Shown here one piece after another: positions 49,260 to 61,677 of a stretch of 64,000 nucleotides of DNA. The position numbers were made by a program, and so were the translations under genes. The number at the start of each line of letters is the position of its first letter. Within the stretch, counting starts at the first letter, position 1. The DNA is from Rhizophagus irregularis (taxonomy: Eukaryota; Glomeromycota; Glomeromycetes; Glomerales; Glomeraceae), in assembly GCF_026210795.1 (NCBI RefSeq), contig NC_089456.1:2792501-2856500 (forward strand), given 5' to 3'. A model generated the notes under the pieces. It had not been told where the DNA came from and did no database searches. It saw only the letters and a list, made by a program, of their open reading frames with translations.

Positions 49260-49520
49260 ATTCTGTTGCAGGCTCAATAACCCCAGAACAGCATCTTTTT
49301 AAATAGCAAAGCATGATTATTTTAATGTTGAACTGTTGATAACTTCATGATAGTTGATCATAATCATTCGACATATGGTCATCAAGAATGGAAATTTCAA
49401 GAATTTATAAAATAAATTATTAGTTAAATCTGTTACTATATTAAATCTAGAAAAAATTTTTCATTTCAACAATATAAATGGCTGTTGATCAATACAGGAC
49501 AATCAAGCCAAAATTTTATC
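49260..49520 (+). repeat. diverged dispersed repeat, copy 2
   Basis: Inverted counterpart of 2225-2500. Shared pieces include TTCTGTTGCAGGCTCAATAA, a frame reading HSTYGHQEWKFQEF, and CTGTTGATCAATACAG. Both copies are broken. Confidence 0.5.
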
Positions 49521-49640
49521 ATTGTATCATATGTTTGCATATTGAATAATAGTCTAGTTTACTTAAATACTTGTTGGAAATATATTATCTTTTAATTATA
49601 GATTTTAGAACTGAAATTACATATATATATATATCACATA

Positions 49641-51185
49641 TTAATCTGAATAAGAATAATCATACTCTTTATAATTATCAATGAATTGTGTTAATTTAAC
49701 TCCTTTCTCTTTAATCTGACGTAATATTTCTAATTCTTCAACATCCCAATCTATATTTTTATCACCAATTCTTAAATATTTTAAATTATTATTATTTTTT
49801 TTCTTTATATAATTTAAAATAACTTTAAGATGACCCAATCCACATTTCCATTTAAAATTTAAAGAAATTAAATAATTATGACACTTATTTAAAAAATTAG
49901 ATAAAATATTCAAATTCAAAAATTTCCGATTAATAAAAGAAATATGAGATGTAGTTTCAGATAAACTTTCAGCTAATTTAATAAAGAAAATTTCATCATC
50001 TAAATAAGAATCTAAAAATAAATTTAGATTTTTAACTTTTAAATTTTTCAAATAATGTAAAATTAATAAATTATGATTTGTATATTCAATATCTAAAGTA
50101 TCAAGATCTAAATTATTATATTGAACCAATTTTTCCATAATTTCATTAGTTATATATTTAATTTTTAAGATTTTTAAAGTTAATCCTAAATATTTAATAA
50201 TTTTAGTAGTAATATCATTATCACAAAATTTGTTTCTAATAATTAATCTTTTAAGTTTAAATGAAGCAAATTCAAAAATTTCACAAAATTCTGATGTCAT
50301 ATTATAAAAAGAATCCATTTCTAATGATTTTAAATTATATAATTTGATAATACTTTGTAATATTAATTTTTCAAAAGTAATATTATGAAGTTTTAAAGAA
50401 ACTAAAGAATCTTTTTGATATTCTAATGAATCAAAAATAATATTTGAAGATAATTTATCAACTGTATGAAGATAATAATCAAATTCTTTTAATTTATATT
50501 GATTATTAATAATTGATGATATTTCATATAAATGATAATCTTGTTCAAATTGTTCTAAAGATATTTGTTTAATATTTTTACAATATTCTACAAATTTTTG
50601 TAAAAATTTTGAAAAAATTTCATGTTCAATAACACGAGAATAATGTAATTGTAAAGTAGTTAAATTAGAAATATTAATAAAAGTATTAATATAATTAATA
50701 TCAAATATATTTTCATCAAATATATCAGAAACAATTCCCAATTCTTTAATTTGATCACTTTGTCTTAAAAACATATGATAAAACGCAACTTTTAATAAAT
50801 TACAAGTATCGATTTTTTGTTTTTTAAACCAAAAATCAATTATGTTATAAATTAAACTTTTTGAAAGGTATTTAATATATTTTGGATATTCAAAAGTTGG
50901 TTTTAAATTATTATTTTGAAAAAAAATTTTCATATTGCAAACATTATCCTGTTTGATTAAATACTTTTTTTCTTCTTCATTTAAACATAATAGAAATGTT
51001 TTTACAATTAAGATTTTACTTTTACTCTTTAAAGTTGGTGAGAAAGGATTTGTATAAAGTAAAGGAACAGTAACTTTACACCAAAATCTATTTACTAATA
51101 AAAAGTTAAATAGAGTCGAACGATTATATTGAGAAAATTTAATAATATAATAGATGCAATCATTATCTAATCGTGGTAATGTCAT
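49641..51185 (-). CDS. F-box/LRR-like protein
   Basis: Single exon, 514 aa. I start at ATG 51185 (MTLPRLDNDCIYYIIKFSQ) because the pseudogene at 28574 begins at the equivalent codon; an in-frame ATG 36 bp upstream (51221) is possible. An N-terminal F-box-like helix pair (LFNFLLVNRFWCKVTVPLLY, about 30-50) is followed by about 450 residues of irregular leucine-rich repeats (LKSLEM.., LKRLIIRN.., LKNLKVKNLNLFL). Such proteins bind Skp1 and present substrates to SCF ubiquitin ligases; that role is from family knowledge. The family is large in Glomeromycotina. The frame is intact over its whole length. Confidence 0.85.
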   Translation of the reverse strand: MTLPRLDNDCIYYIIKFSQYNRSTLFNFLLVNRFWCKVTVPLLYTNPFSPTLKSKSKILIVKTFLLCLNEEEKKYLIKQDNVCNMKIFFQNNNLKPTFEYPKYIKYLSKSLIYNIIDFWFKKQKIDTCNLLKVAFYHMFLRQSDQIKELGIVSDIFDENIFDINYINTFINISNLTTLQLHYSRVIEHEIFSKFLQKFVEYCKNIKQISLEQFEQDYHLYEISSIINNQYKLKEFDYYLHTVDKLSSNIIFDSLEYQKDSLVSLKLHNITFEKLILQSIIKLYNLKSLEMDSFYNMTSEFCEIFEFASFKLKRLIIRNKFCDNDITTKIIKYLGLTLKILKIKYITNEIMEKLVQYNNLDLDTLDIEYTNHNLLILHYLKNLKVKNLNLFLDSYLDDEIFFIKLAESLSETTSHISFINRKFLNLNILSNFLNKCHNYLISLNFKWKCGLGHLKVILNYIKKKNNNNLKYLRIGDKNIDWDVEELEILRQIKEKGVKLTQFIDNYKEYDYSYSD

Positions 51186-51221
51186 ATTTTTTGAAGAAGA
51201 AAAAGTAAAAAGTAATACCAA

Positions 51222-52869
51222 AATTAGAATATTTATAATATTTATAGTTAAATTTATATAATATTTGATTCATCAATTAGTCATAATGATCAATAATATT
51301 TGTAATACGGTGATCAAGTGTGCGTAGTATTTTGACTATTTCTATCTTTAAGTTCAGTTAAAATGAGTAAAAAAATTATATTCATAAAAAATATAAGAAA
51401 CATTTTTAATATCTCATATTCACAGTTTAGCCGTAAATAAATATCTTATCACTAATTCTATATATAATGGATTTTACTGTTAGATTTTTTTAAAAAATGA
51501 CTTGTTTCATGCTTCTAAATATTTAAAATCAATTATTATAATTTTTATAATTGATACGTGTAATACAAAAATAAGTTAAAATTGTTTCAAACCAAAAAAT
51601 TTTGTTTCTTTATCATCTTAAATAAAAAAATATACATATGACTTATTATATTTTATCATCTGAAATCTTTCATGTCATTTATATATTTTGGATGTTTAAC
51701 AAAAAATTATATTGAAAATTTGTGATACAAAAGATTTAAATTTTAAAATTTAATGAATAGAATGAATTTTTTGAATATAATTAAGGTATTTTGGAAATTT
51801 TTTTCTTCAATATTTTTCTTCAACCATTTTTTTCTTTCAATATTTTTTCAACCATTCTTCAATATTTTTTTCTTCTTAATATTTTTTCTTATTTAAAATG
51901 AGTATATACCGGAATAATTAAAGAATTGTTACAAGAAACTTAAGGAAGCAAATAAAAGATATGCGAACAGCGAAACTATTACAATCATTTAATGGAAATA
52001 TTAGTGATATCAAGGATGATAAAGAAGATATTAATAAGAATAACCAAACAAGTCGATGAAAATTTTTTAATAGTTGGTTAGAATTTTTTTAAAAAGTAAA
52101 AAATATAAATTCATCTTAATTGATGAGTTACCTGCTTATAATTTTTTCTTGATATTACGTCAGGTTAAAATAAAGATTATCTGTTTTACGACTAGTATAT
52201 GTGTATAATTTACTATATTTAAATATTTCCAAAATATAAAAAATATATTCAAAATTTGAATTTGAAACTTTGAATAAATTTGGCGTGCTTGCTTTACATC
52301 TTTTGATCTTTTTTGACAATTTTATGGTATCGATTATTAATCGGTTAATCATAATCTCATAATGGCACTTCTCAATCCACCTGATCTCTGAATCAATGAA
52401 AGTACAATTCTATTAAATATATATGATTACATTAGAAAAATATTCTTTAATTTTAGAACTAGCCAGCGATTAATAAATAAAATTCCATATTCTCAAATTC
52501 TAAATTATCCGAAAATAATTTTATTTTCATCAACTTTATGTTTATTTTCAAGAGATAATTTTTTATTTTTTTTAAAAAAACTTTGACAAGAATTACACAC
52601 AACTGGGTAATTTATCAATAAATTTCATTCTTTTTTTGAGATTCAGAAAAAACTGTTTTCGTAAAAAAAATTCCTAGTTCTGAATACAATAGGTACACAT
52701 TGCATGTCCTTTAAACTTTATTAGCACGAAAGAAAAAAAACAGCTTAATCGTTATTTTTATTCAATAAAAAGACATAATATATAGTATATAGTAAGTTAA
52801 GATTACAATAGATAATTATGAAAATTACGTCTTGACATTATTTATATATATGAACAACCCCTAGGAAAA
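51222..52869. other. AT-rich region with faint coding debris
   Basis: No gene is supported. At 51945-52057 short stretches (ANKRYANSE..) hint at a decayed gene but are full of stops. TTTTTCTTCAATATT repeats occupy 51800-51890. Confidence 0.35.
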
Positions 52870-52872
52870 ATT

Positions 52873-53635
52873 TTGTTCAATTTGGATAATGATATCATTT
52901 TTTTCTCTGCAAAGCTGATTTATGAATTTATGTTTAGAAACGAAACTAATCTCGGAAAATACAAAAAAAATTTAGTCAAAAATCAGTTCAATAGAGAAAA
53001 TGATGTAATATCTTCACAGTCCCATGTTGAATTGGAACTCGCATTAAATAGTATTAGTCATATTATTATATCGATTATCAATTTTTTAATATACTGTATA
53101 TACTGTATATTAGTATATTGAATATATATCAGTATATAGAATATAGCTATGCTAGTATATTAAACTCGTTAGTTATACTGATATGGATATTTGCATTATA
53201 ATAAACGATTGATATTGAAAATATTTGAAATCCTCATAGCAATTGTCTTGGAACAATATGGAGAGAACCTGATACTTGAAGAAATTGATGATTATGAAAC
53301 TCTTAAAGCACAGATGACTCGCATCAATAACATAATACCGATATATGGGGATAAGCACAGCAAAACAAGGGGATAGCCTCAAAAAAAAATTTCTTAAGTT
53401 TATATGATAATTATGCTCCAATTTATCCAAAAATTACAGTTGTAATGAAATCTCAAAAAAAAATTTTTAGATCCTATCCCCTTGTTTTGCTGTGCGTGTC
53501 CCCATATATTGTACAAAACAAATGAGAAAAAATGTGTTTCAATACTTAGAATGCTATATCACAATTTGACTGGCGATGCTTCATTGGCAAATGATCAAAT
53601 AAGTAAAGAAGATTGCGTCTTATGATGTTATTAGA
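52873..53635 (+). pseudogene. broken gene interrupted by a MITE
   Basis: Open pieces at 52873-53121 (FRNETNLGKYKKNLVKNQF, NDVISSQSHVELELALNS) and 53191-53343 (EILIAIVLEQYGENLILEEI, YETLKAQMTRINNIIP) run into the element at 53344-53506. The frame resumes directly after it (LYKTNEKKCVSILRMLYHNL, LANDQISKEDCVL) until TGA near 53623. The family is not recognised. The frame on the two sides of the element is the same, so the insertion is probably recent relative to the other damage. Confidence 0.5.
53344..53506. mobile_element. 163-bp MITE inserted in a reading frame
   Basis: The ends are inverted over about 33 bp: TATGGGGATAAGCACAGCAA at the left and its counterpart ending CAGCAAAACAAGGGGATAG when read from the right, with few mismatches. 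The flanks are A/T alternations, compatible with a TA target duplication (exact border ambiguous within ATATAT). No ORF. Confidence 0.8.
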
Positions 53636-53639
53636 AGAC

Positions 53640-54334
53640 ACTTCTACAATAATTGGCTTAATGACTAATAATGGATTAAGGGTCAAAATTTGATATATTT
53701 TGGGACGAACCTAATGGATATTTTAATGAGGTATTAAATAATTCAGAATTTAGATTTTCTGCTATTCCGCTATTTCTAATAAAAAGTTTATTAAATTTAG
53801 TAATGTTTTCCATATACTATGTGCGATACAGTTAAATTGTGCATTACCTATAATGTATAGATTTTTTTTTTTTAGTAACGCATTTTATTTAATTATTTAT
53901 TCATAAAATACCTAGAGGTATCATCAAAAGACGATAACCCTATAACTAACCGATCTAATCTAAAATGACTATAACTAATCGGGAGACTAAAAAAAAATAA
54001 TTGTGTAAAGTCTACAAAATTGATAAACCTATTACTAATTAAATTTTTTAAAAATATTTTTTGAATTTTCTAATATTTTCTTCTGTTTTTGGGTCATAAC
54101 AATTTTCTAATCAAATCAATAACTATATATATAAAAAAAAATTTCTTATCTGTTATACAAATTGTGAAATCAAATAAGCAATACATTAAGAAAAATAAAA
54201 TCTAATTAATTTTCTGTTGTAGGAACGCACGCGAAATTAGACAAAAATTCTCCACTTGTCCAGAAATCTGATACTTTTTCAAGAAAAAAACTTGACCTTA
54301 TTCGTCCTAAATTTGTTTACTCTATTGAACGTTT
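53640..54334. other. spacer
   Basis: No gene. A T-run followed by AGTAACGCATTTTATT at about 53862-53887 also occurs at 16229-16256, a short dispersed repeat. Confidence 0.35.
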
Positions 54335-55160
54335 ATTCGCTATCAGAGTCGTCTCTGCAACCTTGTACTGTCACTATGCGTTTCTTGTTTTCATTCAATT
54401 TTTTCGGTTTCTGACTCCACAACTTTTTCTTTGCCTTTGGATACACTCTTTTCTTCTTTTCCGCTTATTTCGTTAATTCGACTACTAAAATCAGAGTTTA
54501 TTTTTCTGCCACATCATTATTCGGAACCGTGGATACTGAAGGACTAGTTAACGCGTCTACAAATTGTTCGTCCTCTGAAGGAGGGTGTGCGATGTTGTTA
54601 GACGTCTTTCGATTGCCTGGTTTCCTGAAACTTCCGTCTTTACCTATAATTTCATCTTGCGTTTTTATTTGTAATCCATTCCCTAAATCCCCTGTCATAG
54701 CTGATTGATACGTGACTTTGAATAAATCTTGTTCATTATTAAAATACATTAAATCATATTTCATATTTGTTAATTTTAACGATTTTAGCAAAATAACCGC
54801 AATATTCTCTAATGTAGTCCTTTCTAATCATGTAGTTGTGTTTTCCAATATCTTTTGCGCTCAACTTTTTAACCGCCTGCCAACTATATCTTTTCTTTAT
54901 ATCGCTCGATGAAATCTTTGCGTCAAACATCCTAAAGAAATGTAAATGTTATTGTTATATAAGATCCACCCTTTATGAAAATTGATTCCATATCATTTGT
55001 TAAGCGGATTTTGGTCTGGACAGTTTTATATTCATAGTTTCGTTTGACCGTTAGACGTTCCACATAACCCACTTGCTTCATCACTTCGTATATCTCTTCA
55101 TCTTTCCAATACGCCGGAAAATCATAATAATCTTAAGCCACGTGAAACGTCGGCAAAATG
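54335..55160 (-). pseudogene. retroelement-type nucleic-acid-binding ORF, decayed
   Basis: Minus-strand blocks in order but different frames: DFPAYWKDEEIYEVMKQVGY, VERLTVKRNYEYKTVQTKIR, then MFDAKISSSDIKKRYSWQAV, KKLSAKDIGKHN, YCGYFAKIVKINKY, DLMYFNNEQDLFKVT, and a Lys/Ser-rich tail ending near 54335 (VQGCRDDSDSE). This resembles the first ORF of a LINE-like element that is common in Rhizophagus, as I recall it. At least two frameshifts and several stops. The 3' endonuclease/RT part is absent here. Confidence 0.55.
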
Positions 55161-55713
55161 TTTATCAGCATTATATATTTTTCCTTAATAGATTTACATA
55201 CTGTATATAGTGAATTACTTAATATTATTAAACTGCCCATAACTAAGCAGTAATTAACTTTTAACTGAGCAGTAATTCCCAGCTTGTTAAATTTAATAAA
55301 GATAAAAAATGCTGCAGTGCGGCTGTTCCCACCTTAATCAAAGGTGCGTAAACCAAAAGAAGAATGATAGCAGTAATAAAACTGCAGAACCATAAGAAAA
55401 GAGTCTTATATATATATATATGAGACTTAGAAATGTATTACGCTATCGAAATTATAGTGTTACTATGACTCAGATGCGGCGCTGATTTTGTTGTGTTACA
55501 GCCGTTACGCGATTCAGCCGATTCACGATATTACTATTGATTAATCATTTTAATCATTGACGCGTTTTGTAAATAATTATGTAATTATACGCCAACGCCA
55601 ACTTTCATAAGCTTAACCAATCAGAATTTGAGGATAATACAATATATATAACCTATCTTGCGAAAATTAAAATCTCAAGCCTTTTTTATTTATTTGCTGG
55701 CAATATAAAAAAA
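55161..55713. promoter_or_regulatory. upstream region of the membrane protein gene
   Basis: No gene. TATATATATATA lies at 55410-55421. A tract with TTGTGTTACAGCCG and GATTCAGCCGATTCACG sits at 55490-55525. The promoter of the gene at 55714 must lie here but no defined element is recognised. Confidence 0.3.
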
Positions 55714-56350
55714 ATGGCTTATCAACGTACTATTCTTCCGCTCTATTACAACCCAGGCCTTTCACCATGCAGCAGGACTGTATGGTTTCTTACTGGGTTT
55801 CTTTTCGGTGCTTTGGTTGTGTTGGCCTTTGGAAGGCCATCACTTTTTTATGACTTCTTTAATTTTCTTTTTACTCTTTTTCATTTAGTTCTAGATTTTT
55901 ATAAATCAGAAACTGGACAACAAATAGTTATTTATATCAAGCAATTATACAATAACTATTCGAATTTCTGCTCTATAAGGAACTTGAAAGAACTAATGGA
56001 AAGGGGAAACCACATGGTACCTTCCCTTTTCATTTGGATATTTCAAGAGTATCCTGAGTCAGCTGGACGTTTTTTCAGTAGGTTTAATCCGATTGCACTT
56101 AATGTGATGTATAATAAAATATCGGATTACCTTTTGGATTGTGTATGTACTAATTTTAATATATATATTTAAAATTAATTAATTTACTAAATTCATCATA
56201 TTTGCTTTTATAGGCAGCTGATTTCTTACTTCCTAACTGGATATTCCTCAAAGACTGGATGAAGGGCATGACTAAAAAGGTATTGATTTATATATATACT
56301 AAATTTATTATTCCTCACATTTTTTCTTCTAGGTTACCAAGTCTTTTTAG
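55714..56350 (+). CDS. small spliced membrane protein
   Basis: Exons 55714-56142, 56214-56279 and 56333-56350 join in phase 0 to give 170 aa. Introns are 71 and 53 bp with GTATGT and GTATTG donors, TACTAAATT branch-like sites and TATAG and CTAG acceptors. Two hydrophobic stretches follow a short N-terminus: TVWFLTGFLFGALVVLAFG (about 22-40) and SLFYDFFNFLFTLFHLVLDF (about 43-62), so it is probably an integral membrane protein with a hairpin. The C-terminal part is soluble and aromatic (SLFIWIFQEYPESAGRFF). Base composition is less AT-rich than the surroundings, and the frame is clean. The family is not recognised. Confidence 0.7.
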
Positions 56351-58806
56351 AAAGCATAGATTAACTCCTGAAGACATGGTTTAAATGGATACTTTTCTTT
56401 AATAGAGCAGAATTGTCCAGTTTCTGATTATTCTTTTTTTTTATTTTATTTTGCCTATTATTCGTTTGATACCTGGCTTACGATTGGGGCAGCATCCAGG
56501 AAATATTTAATTTTGTAATGTTAAGGAATGTATTATTTATTATTGTATTTCGAAGGGTTAGGGGTTGGACACTTCAAATTTTGATTTTTGGAAGTGACAG
56601 AGTATGGCGAGAGTAGGGGCCATATTCAATAGTTTTTGAATTAATAAACAAAGGTAATTTTGCAATGTATGAATTAAAATTTTTCCAGTTTTCGTAAGTG
56701 TATTAAAAATGTTTAATTATTTTTGAGAGATCAAAAAAAAAAACTCTCATATATTGATTTGAATTATTAAGTTGAAATATACAATATAATTGGAGGTAAA
56801 GAAATCGCACAAATGAGTACTAATGCGTAATGAGCATCTATGAATATTTTTTTTTGAATGAAACATTAAACTCACTTTCTGATAATAGAAAAAAAAGAGG
56901 CGAACAACTAATGAACGAGATCATAACTATAAATCAGATAGTGACGAAAAAAAACTAACGGGATTAAGATGAAGAATCAACATCAATAAATTGTAGCCAA
57001 GGTCTATTATGTAAAATATTATTAGATTCCTAGCGAATCTAAAGGTGCGATAAAGGATATGGCAGTGGATTATCTGGCGAATAATAATATATCAGATATG
57101 GAAGGAAATCATTTGTGTGTCTGTTATGGACTTTGTCGGGGACATTTGTGTGATCTTTAAAAGATCTTTTGTTAATGCTATTAATGACTTTCCATGGTTT
57201 GAAGAGGTCGCAAGAAATCTTCCAGACATGTTGTGCACGACACTGAACAAATTGCGAAGGAAAAGTAGCATGATGCGACATACGCTAAATGTGGAGTTCA
57301 AATATATGAATTATGTAAAAGCAAGAAAATGAGATAGATAATCGTCTGTTAACGAAAACGCAGGTTGAGATGTCCATCTGGAAATTGGGTTCCTTGTGTC
57401 GTGATAATTTGTCGCAAAAGTTTTTAACAAAATTTTCTGAAAATATCTTTCGCAATGTGATGTGTTGACATGTCCGTAAATGATGATTAGAATTGATTAA
57501 TCAGCCGGTAGACTTCGTGTAAGTACTTTAATCTTGAAACTTATTTGCTTCAATAACATGAGAGAGGTCGGGCAATCCAAAGGGTTATGTAAAAGCCAAT
57601 CTTGTTCGAGACTAATCAATTTTATTTTTAATAGGTGCTTGTTTGGCAAAATTGTTGTTGAGCGCAGTTTTCCGATTTATATAATCATGTCTTTCCATAA
57701 GACATTACCGGATATGATAGAAGAATTTTTTTCATTAATGCAGTGAAATATGGCGACTTTGATCCAAGTTTAGCTAATCTAACCATATTGAGGGGGATAT
57801 TCGTGTGAACTGGAACTTTTAATGAGATTAACCTGTGTGGTATGTGTGTGATTGTGTGTGATTGTGTGATCGCTTTCCAAATGTTGATTTTAAGTGACCA
57901 TCTAGGGTAGTCGTATTACTACATATGATATATAACGAAAAAGTTTCTCTCTAATAATATTATAACGAAATGATAAGTTAATAAGTAAAAATCTTATATA
58001 ATGTAAATAATCAAGAAAAAATAGGAGTTTATTTGAGATTCAATCAAGGAGGTTACAACAGCTTTGTTGGATTATCGTTAATTTCAAACTGTTGAAAATT
58101 TTGATACAATTTAAAGAGTCTGTATAAATGTTGGCTGTACTATTCTTTAAGGCAAACTAATAAGGATGTAAAGCTTACACTTTTGTCGAGGAACTCCAAT
58201 GCGAGATATGTGTGAAATGTAAGAATCTTATTAGAAGGGTGTTCAATAATCCATCCTATATGGATCTGTACACCAATATATACTGTATATATTAGGATTG
58301 TTGATGGCTAGAGCGAGGTTGAGAAGTTGATCAAAGAGTAAATCAGAGTAATTTATAAAAATAAAGAAATTTAATGAACTTAATAAAAATTTTATCATTG
58401 ATTAAATAATTATGTAAATATGTAATAGACAAGCTTTAATATTTATTAATTGATATTTGTACACACATTATTTCAGGTCTCATATCTGAATTATAATTTT
58501 TATAAAGTAATATATTGATGATTTTTTTTTTAAAAAAAATATTGAATTATCTATAGTATATTACGTAGAAAGTAAAATTAACATAGTAATTTTTGAGCTA
58601 ATCAAATTTTTTAATAAAACGGTCAAAAATTTCATCTTTGATCGGCACATTAAAAATAAGTACTTTTCTATTTTTGGATTAGTACATCCTGTCGTGATTT
58701 CATCTAGCGCACTACATATGCAACAATCTGTGGCATGTTAAACAAAGTCTTTATAAATAAGTAATAATCGAAACATAAAAAAAAATTGTCTTTTAATTTT
58801 TTTAAA
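56351..58806. other. intergenic region with a possible gene relic
   Basis: At 57020-57330 both strands have long open frames over GC-richer sequence. On the plus strand, IPSESKGAIKDMAVDYLANN and then, in another frame, NAINDFPWFEEVARNLPDML look like protein, suggesting a decayed plus-strand gene of unknown type. An open frame at 57534-57746 is not convincing. Otherwise AT-rich, with the promoter of the gene at 58807 at the end. Confidence 0.35.
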
Positions 58807-60789
58807 ATGTCTTCGGAAAAAATCGCAGTGTTTATTAAAATTATAGAAAATTCATCTCTATTAAGTTCTAATTTAAAAAGATTAAATCCAGATGATCATT
58901 TATCTTATATTCGTGAAGAACTTGAAAATAATAATATTATTAATGATATGTTATTATTTTCAAAAGAAGAAAATAATGAACTTAATGAAATAAAACGTGA
59001 AGAAGAAGAAAATTTTCATTTAAAAGATATTATAAAAGTTGAAGATGATCGAAATATTTTATTTTTAAAACGACGTTATTGGAAATTTTTAAATGATCAT
59101 TGTAAATTAGATTATGGACGAATTATGAGTTATGATGGAATTAAAATAGCTGAAAAACAAGCTTATACGATGAATGAATGTGAGTTAAATGGAATTAATA
59201 ATTATAAAAAAAGTAGAATTGAATTTGAATCAAAAGAAGATTGGATGAAGAAAACAAATTTATTTTTTGATGTCGATGAAATTAACGTAACGAATTTTGC
59301 AAAGTTAGGATTATCGGTTGAAAATTTACGTAATAAGAGTTTTAATAAAGAAGTTATGTCAGCTTATCAATACACTGAAATCAGTAAAGCATCATTGAAA
59401 TTTAGTAAAGAAAATTTAAAATTAACTGACGAATTTGAAAAAGATGTGAACGAAGCTATAAAATCTGAAAATCCTAGAGAAAGATTTAAGAAAATTACTA
59501 AAGAATATGGTCAATTCATTTCAACTGAAATTATTTTAGGAGGTAGAGTTTATTTCAATGATGTTAAAAAGTCATTAAAAAGTTCAGCAGATAGCTTTAA
59601 TGATAATTCTGAAAATATGAGTATCGAATCTACTAGTAATAGTATAGGAGGATATTACTCTAGTGATTCAGAAATAACTTCGAAATTTTATAATTTTGAT
59701 CATATGAGATTATTGGGAGGAGAGCATCCTGATGATAAAAATTTTGATGAAAAAATGTGGAATGAATCTTTGAAAAATTATCAAAATTGGAAATGTATTG
59801 AATTTAAATATCCTGTTCATATTTTCCAACTTTTACCAGATGATTTGCGTAAAAGTACTTTTAAATCTATTGGAAAAAAAATTCTTTACAATATTGCTGA
59901 GGATTGTGATTATTATTTAAATGAACCTGGAAGTTATCGAACTTTTGAATTAAAGAATATTCCACAAAATATTTTAGAAATAATTCAAGATAGAGAAGCT
60001 GATTGTGATATCTTTGCATCAGTTTTTGATAATAATGAAAATTCAAAAAATGATTTTTTTGATTGTCAAATTCTCAAAGAACCAAATACAAAACCATGTA
60101 TTATAATTCATGGTATACAAATGCAAAAAGAATTTAAACCATGTAGATATAACTTGAAAATTAAGATAATGATTATAGGTTATGATACCAATTTTAATTT
60201 CATGCTACCAGATATTATTAGTGTTGAATCAATAGGAATTGAATACTATCCAAAAAATTCTTATATATTTTGTAACCTACCATTAAAAAGAAAAATTGAT
60301 TTAATTGGTGTCCCTTTATTTGGAATTCCTGTATTAAGTAATTTGAATTCATCAAATAATTCCATTATCATTGGTCATAATTTTTGTAATACTCAAAAAA
60401 ACGGATTAAATGTAGATGTATATTCTTATTGTTTAAAAAAGAAATGTTATGATAAATTACCTCAGTTTACTTTTTGTGTGTTAATTATTTCTGATTACCC
60501 TTCTTCTTCTAATTCTTATTCATCACTTCCTTTTAATTCTAGATTCTTTGGAATTGGAACAAACCCATATGTTAAACTTAATTCTAGTAGTAAAAATCCA
60601 AAATGTGTTAGTTTATATTTATCAAAAAAAGATAATTATAAACCAACTTTTCTGAATCAAAAAATTAATCAAATTAAAGTAGAATATGTTCATTGTAATT
60701 GTAAGAAAACCTGTTTTATTTGTAAGAAAAAGACTGTAAAATTATCAATAAGCGAAAATTATGCTAAATGTATCTTATTTGATTCTTAA
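58807..60789 (+). CDS. MACPF-like (perforin-fold) domain protein, paralogue of 20719-22728
   Basis: Single-exon gene of 660 aa. The ATG at 58807 is chosen because the protein then begins MSSEKIAVFIKII, aligned with MSSEKIIVLIKII of the paralogue; the 21 bp before it are in frame but lack an ATG. It carries KEYGQFISTEIILGGR in the same position, the W..CIEF..P..IFQLL block, the IIGYD strand region and a C-terminal Cys-rich CNCKKTCFICKKK. Differences are spread along the length with small indels, so both copies look maintained. Its neighbour downstream is the kinase/MACPF-like gene on the minus strand, tail to tail. Confidence 0.7.
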   Translation: MSSEKIAVFIKIIENSSLLSSNLKRLNPDDHLSYIREELENNNIINDMLLFSKEENNELNEIKREEEENFHLKDIIKVEDDRNILFLKRRYWKFLNDHCKLDYGRIMSYDGIKIAEKQAYTMNECELNGINNYKKSRIEFESKEDWMKKTNLFFDVDEINVTNFAKLGLSVENLRNKSFNKEVMSAYQYTEISKASLKFSKENLKLTDEFEKDVNEAIKSENPRERFKKITKEYGQFISTEIILGGRVYFNDVKKSLKSSADSFNDNSENMSIESTSNSIGGYYSSDSEITSKFYNFDHMRLLGGEHPDDKNFDEKMWNESLKNYQNWKCIEFKYPVHIFQLLPDDLRKSTFKSIGKKILYNIAEDCDYYLNEPGSYRTFELKNIPQNILEIIQDREADCDIFASVFDNNENSKNDFFDCQILKEPNTKPCIIIHGIQMQKEFKPCRYNLKIKIMIIGYDTNFNFMLPDIISVESIGIEYYPKNSYIFCNLPLKRKIDLIGVPLFGIPVLSNLNSSNNSIIIGHNFCNTQKNGLNVDVYSYCLKKKCYDKLPQFTFCVLIISDYPSSSNSYSSLPFNSRFFGIGTNPYVKLNSSSKNPKCVSLYLSKKDNYKPTFLNQKINQIKVEYVHCNCKKTCFICKKKTVKLSISENYAKCILFDS

Positions 60790-61677
60790 AAATTGGTTTA
60801 TTATTAGAGATGAATATATGAATATATATATATATATATACATGTAATAAAAAAATAAAATAAAATAAGGTTTTAGTTTATATTTAATATATTCATTGTA
60901 TTAATTGCAGCATAATTTTATAAACGTTAATTCGTGACCCGTGAGTCAACTGCAAAATTCATATATGATTTCGGTGCAAATTTATGTCGACCATTAGTAA
61001 TTTTTTTCTGATACCCGTCAAAACCAACATTACATAATATTTTATCCAAAAGTTTCAAATAGTTTGTTTTTTTCACATAGTTTTTTACTTTTATTTGACG
61101 CCACGCCAGATTCCCATTTTCTGCAGATCATTTGCAGTCGACTTGTCAATTGTTTTGTAATTTTTACTTTTAAAAAAAATTTAACATTTTTTTACAATTA
61201 GTCATTTATAAAAAATATAGTCACGTAATACATGTAATATACATATACGAATGATCAAGTGCATGTTAACCGCCGGTTCTATATCAATCTACCTATAATA
61301 TCTCAATAATTCCCTATAAAAAGAATGTGACGATAGTTCTTATTCTCGATCGATACTATGCGAGACATCTTGTATTTGAAACTTTTATTTCTCAAAACTC
61401 TTCTACCCTATCGTATGACCCATCAAATGAAAAGAATTTTTATAATTCATGGCTTTAATACATATCCTTTATGATAACCCCTCAAAATATTTTTAATAAT
61501 CTTCCGTTAATACTACTATTACATGAAAACAAACGTTTAAACTTTCAATGGAAAAACAATTATCTAATTATACAAGTTGCGGACTCTATAATATACTTTA
61601 CAAATCTTTTTAAATCTATCATTTAACTCATACAAGGTATTATATCGTTTGTTATTAATGGAAAGGAATTGTTTCTA
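60790..61677. other. convergent intergenic region
   Basis: The 3' flanks of two convergent genes. A TATATATATATATA run lies at 60825-60842. No gene is seen. Confidence 0.4.
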
